Shown here piece after piece: positions 33,910-43,811 of a stretch of 64,000 nucleotides of DNA. The notes beneath the pieces are model-generated. The model saw only the letters and a program-made list of their open reading frames with translations. It made no database searches and was not told the origin of the DNA. The DNA is from Desulfocicer sp963675955 (lineage in GTDB: Bacteria > Desulfobacterota > Desulfobacteria > Desulfobacterales > Desulfobacteraceae). A program made the position numbers and the translations under genes. The stretch lies in NCBI GenBank assembly GCA_963675955.2, contig CAXXVR010000009.1, positions 372,001 to 436,000 of the forward strand, read 5' to 3'. Numbering within the stretch: the first letter of the stretch is position 1; each line of letters begins with the position of its first letter.

Positions 33910-35067
33910 ATGAAAAATGAAATCAATGCCATTTTTATAGGTACGTTTTTATATCCTAATGGTTTTGCGGCAACAAAACGAAAGCAGCAATTCCTTGACT
34001 ATATTGTGGCAAAAGGGGGGACAGCCCGAGTGATCTTAACGCTGAAACGAGCACGAGGTCATGAATTGAACCCTGAAAAAGGTGTGTCTAAAAAAATACC
34101 TTTTGAAGCTTTAGGTGTTAATGTGAAGCCTAATATCACATTGCCATTTACATTTGTTGTTATGACATTGAGGGCTTTTCGTCGTCTCTGGTCCGTAAAA
34201 ATGACGGATAATAATGTAATCGTTGCCTTTGGGATAAACATAGATACTTTGTTGCCGCTTTTTTGGGGAAAATTGATTGGGTATAAGATTGTTTTTGATA
34301 TTGTAGAAGATTTTTCCACCATTCAAAAGATCAACCTAAAGCTGTTTTTTGGGAGGACGTTTCCTAAAATATTTAGCAAGTTCCTCGCATCAGGTATTTC
34401 AGTTATATCAACATATCTTTATGAAAAGCAAGAAAACTACATAGATAGAATTCCTGTCGAATTAATACCAATATCTGCTGAAAATTTATTTATCCACTTG
34501 AAAGCAACACCCAAAAAACAATTTCACTTGCTGTATTCAGGCACATATGGTGATAAAGAAGGTTTGCCTACACTTATAGAGGCTTTTGCTGAGTTCAGTC
34601 AGTATACTGATTCTGCAAGATTGATTATGACTGGAAACTGCCCTGAAACGATTGTTGATCTTCTCAAAAAAAAGCTTGGCAGCCTATCCAGAGTAAAATT
34701 GACAGGAAGACTTGACGACGAATCATACTACCAGACATTGGCCGATGCGGATGTTATGCTGATGACACGAACCAACTCTGCGTTTTCCAATGCTGGATTC
34801 CCTTACAAACTCGGTGAATACCTTGCTACGAAAAACCCTGTCGTTTGTACAGATACCAGTGATATTTCTCTATATCTCAAACATATGGAATCAGCGATGA
34901 TAGTCCCACCAGATGATGCAAAAGCCATTTATCATGCAATTTGTCAATTGTATGATAACTCCGATTTATCAACAAAAATCGGAGAAAATGGTTGGGAGGT
35001 TTGTCGCACGTACTTTAATCCCAATGTTAACAGTAGAAAATTTTACGACCTATTGGTCTCGGTATAA
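33910..35067 (+). CDS. Glycosyltransferase family 4
   Basis: 385 residues in a GT-B fold. N-terminus AIFIGTFLYPNGFAATKRKQQFLDYI, donor-domain motifs LLYSGTYGDKEGLPTLIEAF and the E-x7-E region GFPYKLGEYLATKNPVVCTD are all as in GT4. The frame is open from 33754, but the ATG at 33910 has GGGAGAG at 33894-33900 and begins the family N-terminus. The upstream 52 codons overlap wzy and are unlikely to be translated. Confidence 0.87.
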   Translation: MKNEINAIFIGTFLYPNGFAATKRKQQFLDYIVAKGGTARVILTLKRARGHELNPEKGVSKKIPFEALGVNVKPNITLPFTFVVMTLRAFRRLWSVKMTDNNVIVAFGINIDTLLPLFWGKLIGYKIVFDIVEDFSTIQKINLKLFFGRTFPKIFSKFLASGISVISTYLYEKQENYIDRIPVELIPISAENLFIHLKATPKKQFHLLYSGTYGDKEGLPTLIEAFAEFSQYTDSARLIMTGNCPETIVDLLKKKLGSLSRVKLTGRLDDESYYQTLADADVMLMTRTNSAFSNAGFPYKLGEYLATKNPVVCTDTSDISLYLKHMESAMIVPPDDAKAIYHAICQLYDNSDLSTKIGENGWEVCRTYFNPNVNSRKFYDLLVSV

Positions 35068-35490
35068 ATATACTCGTGAGGGACGCGGGTTTAATAAAAT
35101 TCGAATTTCAAATCAAATACAAACCGGGTCAATCCCTTTTTTGGGGAGTGTATTTCGAGTGGATGATTGCTTTTTTGCGGTATGATAACGTAAAACGCAA
35201 TTCTCTTTCAGAGACTGGTATGCGTGTATTGAGAAAATTAGAACTCGAACATGACGGTTCCCGTTCTGAAAAAGGCAGAGAGGATTTCTTGCGCATATAT
35301 CAAGCGGTCAAATATCTTGACTGGAAAGTTCATAGGGGATCTCCCGTAAAAGCCTAAAACCCTGATGGGACAAGTGGGACACACCCACTTTAGTTCGGTA
35401 GTATTTAGAATCTATTTCAATGTGATGCCCATAGGGATCAGGTGGTCAAAGTATTGGAAAATAAATATAACGAAATAAAAGGCAATTAAA
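35068..35490. other. Gap with one doubtful small reading frame
   Basis: A GTG-initiated frame of 93 codons (35076-35357, product beginning MRDAGLIKFEFQIKYKPGQS) has no recognised family and no good ribosome site. The remainder (35358-35490) contains a GGGACAAGTGGGACACACCC stretch and no gene. The region may be the decayed remnant of a gene lost between the two parts of the locus. It marks the change from the very AT-rich island to more average composition. Confidence 0.4.
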
Positions 35491-37218
35491 ATGTGGTTAG
35501 TTACTAATTTGCAAATTGAAGACCAAAGTAATGAATTCAGATATTTATTGTTTGATGAGTTCGCATTTGTTACTGATCAAGAGTTATTCAATTCCGATAC
35601 AGATGAAGCTTGGTTGCACGATGGATATATATTATGCAGAAACGAAGTTAATCAAAAATATACCTCTTTGCCCGAAGAACAACTTCCCGGCGCACTTTTC
35701 AAAGAATTCGGACATGATTTCACAAGTCATTTAAAAGGTAATTTTGTTCTTATCCAGATTCAGCCAAAAGGTTTTAGGATATATTCAGACCATTTTGGAG
35801 TTAAAAAATTCTTTTTTTGGAAGGATCAAAACAAATTTATCATTTCCAATGATTTAAAAACCATATCAAAGATGGTTAAACTCAAACCATCTTCATTCGG
35901 GATATCTGTCTATGCGTTGACCTATCATTTCACAGGTGGGTTAACAGCTTTTGAAAATGTTTACCATAATCAACCTGCTGAATGTATTTACCTGGAAGAT
36001 GGTATGTTAAAATCAGAAAAATACTGGTGCCCGGAAGATTTGTTGGAAATTGAACGAAAAAAAATTTCCATAACAGAAATTTCCGCAAGCTTGAAAAATG
36101 CGACACTATCTACATTGAAGGAGTCTGACCCTATAAGTCTCTCTTTAACCGGAGGGGCAGATACCAGGAATTTATTGAGCATATTCCTGTCCATGGGGAT
36201 TGAGCCCCATCTTTATACCTATGGTAATCCCCATTCAAATGATTGCGTGAAAGCTGCCGCCATTGCAAAAGGGCTTGGTCTACAGCACCAAATTTATGAT
36301 ATCCAAATGACTGCGGATAGCTTTGAAACCATAGCCAGAAAAATTATCCGACATAGCGGTGGCTTGGCATCCATTCATCGAGTACATCGGCTCCTGGCGG
36401 TTGAGCATGAATCCAGACATGCTAAACAGATGTACCTTGGCACTTTAGGAGGCGAATTTATAAAAGGGGTAAGCGAGGACGACTATATTGTCCCGGCAAT
36501 TGTTTATGAAAATTGGGACAAGCCCTTTTCAATAGCAAGTGACTTGGAAAAATATCTCGATACTAAAAGAATTGTTGGCAATGAAGAGGGTAAAGAAGAT
36601 CTCCTTTCTTATTTTGCTACAGAATCTTTTGTTAATGGACCCGAGGTTAATCGGAAACTTAACGGATTGAGTTTTATCACAGCGCACCTGCATGATGCCC
36701 AAGATGTCAATTTATATGGAAGCACCATGGATAAGGTCTATACCCCGTTCCTTGACATAGATTATCTTGAGATTTTGTTTGCATCCGAGTATACATTTAA
36801 CAACAAAGAAAAAATTCAAAATCCGATTCTGAAGAGAATCCAGAATCCCGTTTATGGATCTTATTTCATACAGGCGACATACCCTCAATTGTTAAAATTC
36901 CAATATGCCGGTGAACATAAGCCGGCGGAAGTATGCTTCAATAAATATATAGCTGCCCTTTTAAAGGGGTTACGCCAGAAAATTGATGGGTCATATCCTC
37001 CCAATTTTCCTTTAGACACTTGGATGGTTGATTTTGTAAGGAAAAATTTACCCTTATGTAAAGACTATTCCAATGTCTGCCAGGTTTTTGATATCAACAG
37101 GCTTATGAGAGACTTCCAATCTGAAAGCCACGGCGCTAACGAAGCCTATTGGCTGAAATATACGAATCCTATTATGATGCGGTTTATTATTGAGGAATTT
37201 GGCTATGAGCAGGCTTAA
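35491..37218 (+). CDS. Asparagine synthase-like amidotransferase lacking the glutaminase cysteine
   Basis: 575 residues. The C-terminal half carries a modified PP-loop: SLTGGADTRN (residues 218-227) where typical asparagine synthetases have SGGxDSS. The adenylating domain fold continues through the rest. The N-terminal half resembles the Ntn domain fold, but the protein begins MWLVTN and has no catalytic Cys2, so it cannot hydrolyse glutamine in the usual way. Similar proteins in polysaccharide loci are thought to build amide links. It overlaps the ATP-grasp gene by 14 bases, and the two together suggest amino acid or amide decoration of a uronic acid. Confidence 0.8.
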   Translation: MWLVTNLQIEDQSNEFRYLLFDEFAFVTDQELFNSDTDEAWLHDGYILCRNEVNQKYTSLPEEQLPGALFKEFGHDFTSHLKGNFVLIQIQPKGFRIYSDHFGVKKFFFWKDQNKFIISNDLKTISKMVKLKPSSFGISVYALTYHFTGGLTAFENVYHNQPAECIYLEDGMLKSEKYWCPEDLLEIERKKISITEISASLKNATLSTLKESDPISLSLTGGADTRNLLSIFLSMGIEPHLYTYGNPHSNDCVKAAAIAKGLGLQHQIYDIQMTADSFETIARKIIRHSGGLASIHRVHRLLAVEHESRHAKQMYLGTLGGEFIKGVSEDDYIVPAIVYENWDKPFSIASDLEKYLDTKRIVGNEEGKEDLLSYFATESFVNGPEVNRKLNGLSFITAHLHDAQDVNLYGSTMDKVYTPFLDIDYLEILFASEYTFNNKEKIQNPILKRIQNPVYGSYFIQATYPQLLKFQYAGEHKPAEVCFNKYIAALLKGLRQKIDGSYPPNFPLDTWMVDFVRKNLPLCKDYSNVCQVFDINRLMRDFQSESHGANEAYWLKYTNPIMMRFIIEEFGYEQA

Positions 37219-38254
37219 AGTATCAATATTAAGAAATGAAGATATATCCTCCGGAAAAAAATGGGCATTGGCCTGTGAGAAGAAAAATATTGATTATGAT
37301 ATTATTGACATGACCGCTTCAAATTGGCTTGAAAAAATTTCTGACAGCAAATCGGATTTTTATCTTTTAAAACCTCCAGGTATGCTTGAACATTACAAAT
37401 CTCTTTATGATGAAAGACTATACATTTTAAGTAAGGTTCTCGGACTGAAAACATTTCCCTCTTATGAAGAATGTTATATTTATGAAAATAAACGCTTATT
37501 GAGTTATTACCTGGAAGCTCAAAATATACCACATCCAAAAACTCGGGTATTTTATAGTAAGGATGAAGCCAGCGATTATATAGAAAAATCTATTATGCCG
37601 ATTGTTGCCAAAACCTCCATTGGGGCATCCGGTTCCGGTGTTCAAATACTCAAAGACAAAAATCAGACAAAAAAATATATTAAGGCAGCATTTTCTGCCA
37701 AAGGTGTTAAAAGAAGATTTGGTCCCAACAGGGTGGTTGGAACGCCTAAGAAGTGGGTAACCAAAGCCTTGAAGAGTCCCGCTTATTTTTTTAATAAACT
37801 CAAAGAGTATTTTTCTATATACAGTCATGGTGAAAGAGATCTTGTTATTTTCCAAGAATACACCCCTCATGATTTCGAGTGGCGAGCGGTAAAAATTGGT
37901 GATTCTTATTTTGCTCACAAAAAAATTAAATATCAAGGTAAAGCCAGTGGAAGTAAAGGCATTGATTATGTGTCTCCACCCTTCGATCTCTTGGATTTCG
38001 TAAAAAATATGTGTGATATAAACGGATTTTCTTGTATGGCTATTGATCTTTTTGAGGATGGTGATGGCGGGTATGTTGTAAATGAATTGCAAACTATTTT
38101 TGGCCATGTTCAGGATCATATCATGGAAGTAGATGACACCCCGGGTCGTTATATCCATCAAGACGACAAATGGATATTCGAGCCGGGAAATTTTAATACC
38201 AACGAATCCTATGACCTGAGGTTGGAAACAGCCCTTAAACTTTATGAAAAATAA
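37205..38254 (+). CDS. ATP-grasp ligase (RimK-like)
   Basis: 349 residues. Motifs: VAKTSIGASGSGVQIL (phosphate-binding loop), VIFQEYTPHDFEWRAVKIGD (ADP-ribose contacts) and AIDLFEDGDGGYVVNELQTIFGH (metal-binding E-x-N). ATP-grasp enzymes join a carboxylate to an amine through an acyl phosphate. An upstream TTG at 37190 is in frame. The ATG at 37205 has GAGGA at 37193-37197. The next gene starts 11 bases before its end. Confidence 0.82.
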   Translation: MSRLKVSILRNEDISSGKKWALACEKKNIDYDIIDMTASNWLEKISDSKSDFYLLKPPGMLEHYKSLYDERLYILSKVLGLKTFPSYEECYIYENKRLLSYYLEAQNIPHPKTRVFYSKDEASDYIEKSIMPIVAKTSIGASGSGVQILKDKNQTKKYIKAAFSAKGVKRRFGPNRVVGTPKKWVTKALKSPAYFFNKLKEYFSIYSHGERDLVIFQEYTPHDFEWRAVKIGDSYFAHKKIKYQGKASGSKGIDYVSPPFDLLDFVKNMCDINGFSCMAIDLFEDGDGGYVVNELQTIFGHVQDHIMEVDDTPGRYIHQDDKWIFEPGNFNTNESYDLRLETALKLYEK

Positions 38255-39353
38255 AAAAGTTCTTATCCTTGTCCCGGCAGTGACTGCCAGAGGGGGGATC
38301 ACTAATTATTATCAAGTTCTCAAACAGGAGTTTGCCGCTCGTATAGAATACTTTGAGCGGGGTTCCCGTACCTGGCCATACCGCAAAGGGGCTTTGTCTG
38401 AGCTGCTTCGAGCATTCAAAGATTATCTGTTATTTAAAAAAAGGTTGTCCCAAAATGATATCGGACTTGTTCAGACCACCACATCTTTAGGGTTCAATAC
38501 CATCATCAGAGACGGGATGTTCATCCGCTATGCAGGGAAGAGAGGGGTGAAAACCCTGGTTTTTTTCAGGGGGTGGGATGATTCAGCGACTCAAAAGGTC
38601 GAGAAAAAATATTTTAAATTGTTCAAGTTTTTCTTTTCCGGCGTAGACAAGTTTATCACCCTGTCTCAAAAAGCAAAGACCGATTTACAGAAATGGGGCT
38701 TTAATCAGGATATCAGTGTTGAAACCACCTTGGTGGACAAAAAACTGCTTGAAGAAGTGGATGAGTTTTCCATCGTAGAGAAGTATGCGTGCATGAAAAA
38801 CACCTGCAATTTGTTATTCCTTTCCAGGGTCGAGAGGCGAAAAGGTATATATGAATTGCTTGAAGCATTTAAGGTGTTAAGTAAAAATATTGGTTTGGTC
38901 GGAAAGATAAACCTGTCCATCTGCGGAGATGGCATGGAGCTTGATCGAGTGGAAAGATGGATACAATCTGAAAACTTGACAAATATCAGGTTACAGGGAT
39001 TTGTTTCTGGTGATGCCAAGAAAAAAGCCTTTGACAATGCGCATCTCTTTATCTTCCCATCATATGGAGAAGGCATGCCCAATGCAGTCCTGGAAGCCAT
39101 GGGATTTGGCTTGCCGGTTGTTTCAACGCCGGTGGGGGGCGTTGTGGATTTTTTTTCCCCGGGTAAAAATGGATATTATATTTCAATCGGTGATGTTCAT
39201 GACATAGTGGTTAAAATAAAGAAACTTTTACATGACAAAGGTGCTTTGAGCGCCATGGCCTTGCATAATTACAGGTTGGCCCAGGATTGCTTCAGATCCG
39301 ACAAAGTGGCGAAGCGAATGGAATTAATTTTTGATCAGACAATGAATGGTTGA
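38244..39353 (+). CDS. Glycosyltransferase family 4
   Basis: 369 residues. VLILVPAVTARGGITNYYQVLKQ is the acceptor-side Gly-rich loop, and LLFLSRVERRKGIYELLEAF, ICGDGMELDRVE and FPSYGEGMPNAVLEAMGFGLPVV are the GT4 donor-side motifs including the E-x7-E signature. It overlaps both neighbours (11 bases upstream, 4-base region downstream). Donor sugar unknown. Confidence 0.92.
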   Translation: MKNKKVLILVPAVTARGGITNYYQVLKQEFAARIEYFERGSRTWPYRKGALSELLRAFKDYLLFKKRLSQNDIGLVQTTTSLGFNTIIRDGMFIRYAGKRGVKTLVFFRGWDDSATQKVEKKYFKLFKFFFSGVDKFITLSQKAKTDLQKWGFNQDISVETTLVDKKLLEEVDEFSIVEKYACMKNTCNLLFLSRVERRKGIYELLEAFKVLSKNIGLVGKINLSICGDGMELDRVERWIQSENLTNIRLQGFVSGDAKKKAFDNAHLFIFPSYGEGMPNAVLEAMGFGLPVVSTPVGGVVDFFSPGKNGYYISIGDVHDIVVKIKKLLHDKGALSAMALHNYRLAQDCFRSDKVAKRMELIFDQTMNG

Positions 39354-39355
39354 TT

Positions 39356-41491
39356 ATGCAGCAGATTACACAACAGTTGAAATCCGGTAAAATGCAGATT
39401 CTGGAAGTTCCCTTTCCGGTTCTGGCAAAAGGTCAGATCCTGGTTCGCAATCATTATTCTGTTATCAGTGCGGGCACGGAAGGTAAAACCGTATCTGATG
39501 CCAGAAAAGGGTATATCGCCAAGGCCAGATCCCGGCAAAAAGAAGTCAAGATGGTCATCAACATGATGAAGCAGGACGGTATCAAAAAAACTTATGATGT
39601 GGTCATGAATAAGCTGGAAGCCCCTTCTCCATTGGGATACAGTTGCTCTGGTGAGGTGATCGCTGTTGCAGATGATGTATCTGATTTGCGCCCCGGGGAC
39701 AGGGTGGCATGCGGTGGCGGCGGGGCCGTACATGCAGACGTGGTTGCCATCCAACGCAATTTATGTGTCAAGGTGCCGGAAAATGTAGATTTGAAATATG
39801 CCGCTTTCAGCACCATTGCCGCCATTGCCATACAAGGAATCCGCCAGGCGGATTTACGGATAGGGGAGAGCTGTACCGTTATAGGATTGGGCCTGATTGG
39901 CCTCATCACACTACAGGTATTGAAAGCAGCTGGAATAAAGACCATCGCCATTGATATTGATCCGTCGAAAATAGATACAGCAAGGATGGTGGGAGCAGAT
40001 CTGGCAATGGTAAGGCAGACACAGGGTATTAATGGAATCATCCAGGATTTTACCCGGGGGCATGGCTCTGATGCCGTGATCATAACTGCCGGTGCCAATT
40101 CACTGGACCCAGTGAATTTTGCCGGAGAGATATGTCGTAAAAAAGGCAAGGTTGTTGTCGTTGGTGCGGTTCCGACCGGTTTTGCCCGGCCTAATTACTA
40201 CAAAAAGGAATTGGATCTGCGTATGTCCGCCAGTTACGGACCTGGCCGTTATGATCCGGGCTATGAGGAAAAGGGCAGAGATTACCCCATTGGTTATGTC
40301 AGATTTACGGAAAACCGTAACATGCAGACCTTTGTTGATTTGATAGCGGATCAGAGAGTGAATATGGATTCTTTGATTACCCATACCTTTGATTTATTGA
40401 ATGCCCCAGAGGCCTATGATCTCATTCTGGATCGCAAAGACTCGGTTATCGGAGTACTGATTCGTTATGATTCCCAAAAAGAACTCCAGTCAGCCATTAC
40501 ATTGAAGAAAGTATCTGTTGGGAAATCCCGTTCCGGTAATGTGGGTTTTATCGGTGCGGGCAGCTTTGCCCAGAATGCGGTGTTGCCGAGACTCAATGGG
40601 AAGTGCAACTTTGTGGGCATCGTTACGTCAAGAGGCAATAATTCTCGCTATATTGCTGAAAAATATGGTTTTGCTTATTGTTCAGAAAATCCTGACAAAT
40701 TGTTGGAAGACCCGGATATCGGCACGGTGTTTATTTTGACCCGCCATGATACCCATGCCCAATATGCGGCCCAGGCATTATTGGCTGGTAAAAATGTATT
40801 TGTTGAAAAACCCCTGGCAATGAACTTTGAAGAGTTGGCCATGGTCAAAGATGCCTGGACGCAGTCCGGCAGACAGTTGATGCTGGGATTTAACCGTCGG
40901 TTTTCACCATTAATTGAAAAAATGGTAGGAGAGTTGCAAGCCGGAAGCAAAAAATCCATTAACATACGGGTGAACGCCGGAGTTGTTCCGCCGGAACACT
41001 GGGTCCATGATCCGGAAGTCGGCGGCGGGCGCATCATCGGCGAGGTTTGCCATTTTATTGATCTTGCGGGATTTATCGCAGGCAGCAAGGCCATTAATAT
41101 TCAAGCGATTGCTCTGTCTGACTATCCGGTTCTTAATGATACCGTGAGTGTTAATATTGAATATGAGAACGGCAGCATTGCAACGGTTTCATATTATTCA
41201 AACGGGAACAAGCATGTAGCCAAAGAGCGAATTGAAGTTTTCTCCAATGGGGTCGTGTACCTGATCAATGATTTTATGAAAATGGAAATATCTTCTGAAA
41301 CAGGTGTTAAAAAAGTGAAACTCAAGGCCCAGGACAAAGGCCATTCAAAAGAATTAATGGTCATGGCGGATGTGTTATCCAAAGAATCACAATTTCCCAT
41401 ATCATTTGATGACATCTATCACAGTTCTTTATTGACTCTGGAAACGATTCGTTCCATCAAGGAAAAAAGAGTCGTGGAAATTAAGGCATGA
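39356..41491 (+). CDS. Fused medium-chain alcohol dehydrogenase and Gfo/Idh/MocA oxidoreductase
   Basis: 711 residues, two enzymes in one chain. Residues 1-360 are an MDR-type dehydrogenase (GYSCSGEVIAVADDVSDLRPGDRVACGG, Rossmann GLGLIGLITLQVLKAAG). Residues about 385-711 are a Gfo/Idh/MocA domain (GFIGAGSFAQNAVLPRL, FVEKPLAMNFEEL, GGRIIGEVCHFIDL). Such bi-domain proteins recur in deltaproteobacterial and other polysaccharide loci. The successive redox steps on the same sugar could invert or oxidise and epimerise a hydroxyl. The ATG at 39356 is preferred over TTG at 39350. Its stop overlaps the next start (ATGA). Confidence 0.88.
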   Translation: MQQITQQLKSGKMQILEVPFPVLAKGQILVRNHYSVISAGTEGKTVSDARKGYIAKARSRQKEVKMVINMMKQDGIKKTYDVVMNKLEAPSPLGYSCSGEVIAVADDVSDLRPGDRVACGGGGAVHADVVAIQRNLCVKVPENVDLKYAAFSTIAAIAIQGIRQADLRIGESCTVIGLGLIGLITLQVLKAAGIKTIAIDIDPSKIDTARMVGADLAMVRQTQGINGIIQDFTRGHGSDAVIITAGANSLDPVNFAGEICRKKGKVVVVGAVPTGFARPNYYKKELDLRMSASYGPGRYDPGYEEKGRDYPIGYVRFTENRNMQTFVDLIADQRVNMDSLITHTFDLLNAPEAYDLILDRKDSVIGVLIRYDSQKELQSAITLKKVSVGKSRSGNVGFIGAGSFAQNAVLPRLNGKCNFVGIVTSRGNNSRYIAEKYGFAYCSENPDKLLEDPDIGTVFILTRHDTHAQYAAQALLAGKNVFVEKPLAMNFEELAMVKDAWTQSGRQLMLGFNRRFSPLIEKMVGELQAGSKKSINIRVNAGVVPPEHWVHDPEVGGGRIIGEVCHFIDLAGFIAGSKAINIQAIALSDYPVLNDTVSVNIEYENGSIATVSYYSNGNKHVAKERIEVFSNGVVYLINDFMKMEISSETGVKKVKLKAQDKGHSKELMVMADVLSKESQFPISFDDIYHSSLLTLETIRSIKEKRVVEIKA

Positions 41492-42654
41492 TGGAGCAGC
41501 AAATTCAAACCTCACTGGTCCGGCTTCAGCAGTATATTGAATCGTCTGAATTTTGCGGATACGATCCTTATGACACCCTTAACTCTCGGTTCGATTTTAA
41601 AAGATTTGGAAAATGGGGTCCTGCCATTGCCATCCAGATCCAGAAACGCAATCCCTTGAATATTCGGCCCCTTTTGGGTGTTAACGGTGGATTCAACCCT
41701 AAAGGCATGGGATTGATGCTCAAAGCCTATTCCCTCCTTTATCAAAAAACATGGTCCACCGCTTTTCTTGTAAAAGCCCATGAACTTTTTTTTTGGTTGC
41801 ACACCCATTATTCAAAAGGGTATGCAGGAAAATGCTGGGGGTATAATTTTGATTGGGCCAATCCGGATGGGAATCTGCCGGCTTACACCCCGTCCGTGGT
41901 GGTCACCTCTTTTGTGGTTGATGGCATATTTGAATATTTCAAGGCCACCGGGTCAATAGATGCGAAAAACGACATATGCAGTGCGGCAGAGTATATCAGA
42001 AAAGATATTCCGGTTTCGGAATTTCCGGAAGGAATTTCGTTTGCCTATACCCATCTTTCCAAAGGATGCTGCTATAATGCCAGCCTTCTGGCAGCGGAGG
42101 TGCTGGCTAAATCAGATTATATCAGCGGAAAATCCGTCAACCGGGATATGATCCTGAAGGCGATGGATATGGTTCTTTCCAAACAGAAAAAAAGTGGTGC
42201 CTGGTGGTACAGTTATAATTCCGTTACCGGCAAAGAAAGAAATCAAATTGATTTTCACCAGGGTTTTGTTCTGGTTTCTCTACATAATCTCAATCAATTG
42301 ATGGAAAAACCTATATCCGATGTTCATGCAGCCATTACCAGGGGGCTTGAATTTTACAAGCAGATTCAGTTTTATCCTGATGGTCGTAGTTTGTGGCGGC
42401 TACCCAAAAAATGGCCGGTGGATATCCATAACCAGAGCCAGGGAATCATTACCTTTGCAAAACTTAAGGGTTTTAATCCAGATTATCTTGCCTTTGCAAA
42501 AACCATCGCCTACTGGAGCATTGACCAGATGCAGGACAAGACTGGATATTTTTATTTCCGCAAATATCCTTTTTACACGAATAAGATCTCCTATATGAGA
42601 TGGTCCCAGGCTTGGATGCTGCTTGCGCTTTCGGAGTTGATTTGGAATGAATAA
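41488..42654 (+). CDS. Alpha/alpha-toroid protein (glycan lyase/epimerase-like) of unknown reaction
   Basis: 388 residues, mainly helical, with repeated helix pairs each carrying aromatic residues (GFNPKGMGLMLKAYSLLYQKT, WWYSYNSVTGKERNQIDFHQG, SYMRWSQAWMLLALSEL). This suggests an (alpha/alpha) barrel as in glycoside hydrolases, lyases and C5-epimerases. No signal peptide, so it acts in the cytoplasm. It is translationally coupled to the fused dehydrogenase upstream and the ATP-grasp gene downstream, and related genes keep this order elsewhere (general knowledge). Reaction not known. Confidence 0.6.
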   Translation: MMEQQIQTSLVRLQQYIESSEFCGYDPYDTLNSRFDFKRFGKWGPAIAIQIQKRNPLNIRPLLGVNGGFNPKGMGLMLKAYSLLYQKTWSTAFLVKAHELFFWLHTHYSKGYAGKCWGYNFDWANPDGNLPAYTPSVVVTSFVVDGIFEYFKATGSIDAKNDICSAAEYIRKDIPVSEFPEGISFAYTHLSKGCCYNASLLAAEVLAKSDYISGKSVNRDMILKAMDMVLSKQKKSGAWWYSYNSVTGKERNQIDFHQGFVLVSLHNLNQLMEKPISDVHAAITRGLEFYKQIQFYPDGRSLWRLPKKWPVDIHNQSQGIITFAKLKGFNPDYLAFAKTIAYWSIDQMQDKTGYFYFRKYPFYTNKISYMRWSQAWMLLALSELIWNE

Positions 42655-43810
42655 AGAAAAACTTGGTGCCATTATTATTGAAGGTCATGTTCAAGGCCTG
42701 TCAAACACCCGTTCTCTGGGGGCGGCTGCCGTACCGGTCATTGTTTTGGACAAGGGAGACTGTGTGGCGCGGCATTCTCGATACTGTTCCGGGTTTTTTC
42801 GGTGTCCGGATTATGACACGGATGCTCTTGCTGATTTTCTGATACATCTGGCAGAAGCACATAACCTTAAAGACTGGCTGTTACTACCCTCCAACGACCA
42901 TGCCGTGCATACCCTGTCCCGGAACAAGGACCGGCTGCAAGACTATTTCAAAATCATTACTCCTGACATAGACATCATTGAAAATATTTATGATAAATCC
43001 CGGCTCCTGGCCTTGGCCCAATCCTTGGGCGTGCCAATTCCCGACACTTTTTATGCGCAGAATACTTCCCCGGCGGATGTGCCGCTGGGATTTCCGGTGT
43101 TGACCCGGGGGCGTTTTGGGTTGGATTTTTACAAAGCCACAGGTTGTAAGGCGTTTTTGGCCTATGATGAGGAGCAGCTGCATCGACAATTGATTAGGAT
43201 CGACGCAGCATTCCCTGTGGAAAACACCCTGACCCAGTCCTTGATACCGGATGACGGGATCAATAAGACCATCTCATTTGCTGCGTTCTGCGTGGAAGGA
43301 GAGATCAAGGCATATTGGATGGGGGAGAAAATCAGAGAACATCCGGTTCGATTCGGCACTGCCACTTTGGCAAAAAGCATGTTTGCAAAACCTTGCCTGG
43401 ACCAATCTGTAAAACTGCTTAAGGGCCTTAATTACACGGGTGTGTGTGAGGTGGAGTATATGAGAGATCCCCGGGATGGTCAGTACAAACTCATTGAGAT
43501 CAATGCAAGGACTTGGCTCTGGGTAGGGCTGGCAATTGATTGCGGTATTAATTTTCCTTTGTATATTTATAATTATGTTCACAACATCAGAACTGAATAC
43601 CCGACTGAATATGAAAAGGGTCTTTACTGGCGTAATTTCTGGACGGATATGATTTATTCAGTGAAATATATGATCCAGGGGCATTTATCCTATTCCGACT
43701 ATCGTGAAAGCTTGAAATCCAAAATGGTATATGCTGTTAAATCAAAGTCCGATCCGGCCCCTTTCCGAAAAATGTTAACATTATTGTTATTGAGATGGCG
43801 TAGTCGATAA
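42647..43810 (+). CDS. ATP-grasp protein, carboxylate-amine ligase-like
   Basis: 387 residues. An N-terminal pre-ATP-grasp domain (AIIIEGHVQGLSNTRSLGAA) is followed by GFPVLTRGRFGLDFYKATGCK, SFAAFCVEGEIKAYWMG and VCEVEYMRDPRDGQYKLIEINARTWLW, which supply the ATP- and metal-binding E-x-N motif. This is a different lineage from the RimK-like gene at 37205. It probably ligates an amino acid or other amine to a sugar acid. A short C-terminal helical tail follows. Starts within the previous stop (ATGAATAA overlap). Confidence 0.8.
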   Translation: MNKEKLGAIIIEGHVQGLSNTRSLGAAAVPVIVLDKGDCVARHSRYCSGFFRCPDYDTDALADFLIHLAEAHNLKDWLLLPSNDHAVHTLSRNKDRLQDYFKIITPDIDIIENIYDKSRLLALAQSLGVPIPDTFYAQNTSPADVPLGFPVLTRGRFGLDFYKATGCKAFLAYDEEQLHRQLIRIDAAFPVENTLTQSLIPDDGINKTISFAAFCVEGEIKAYWMGEKIREHPVRFGTATLAKSMFAKPCLDQSVKLLKGLNYTGVCEVEYMRDPRDGQYKLIEINARTWLWVGLAIDCGINFPLYIYNYVHNIRTEYPTEYEKGLYWRNFWTDMIYSVKYMIQGHLSYSDYRESLKSKMVYAVKSKSDPAPFRKMLTLLLLRWRSR

Positions 43811-43811
43811 A

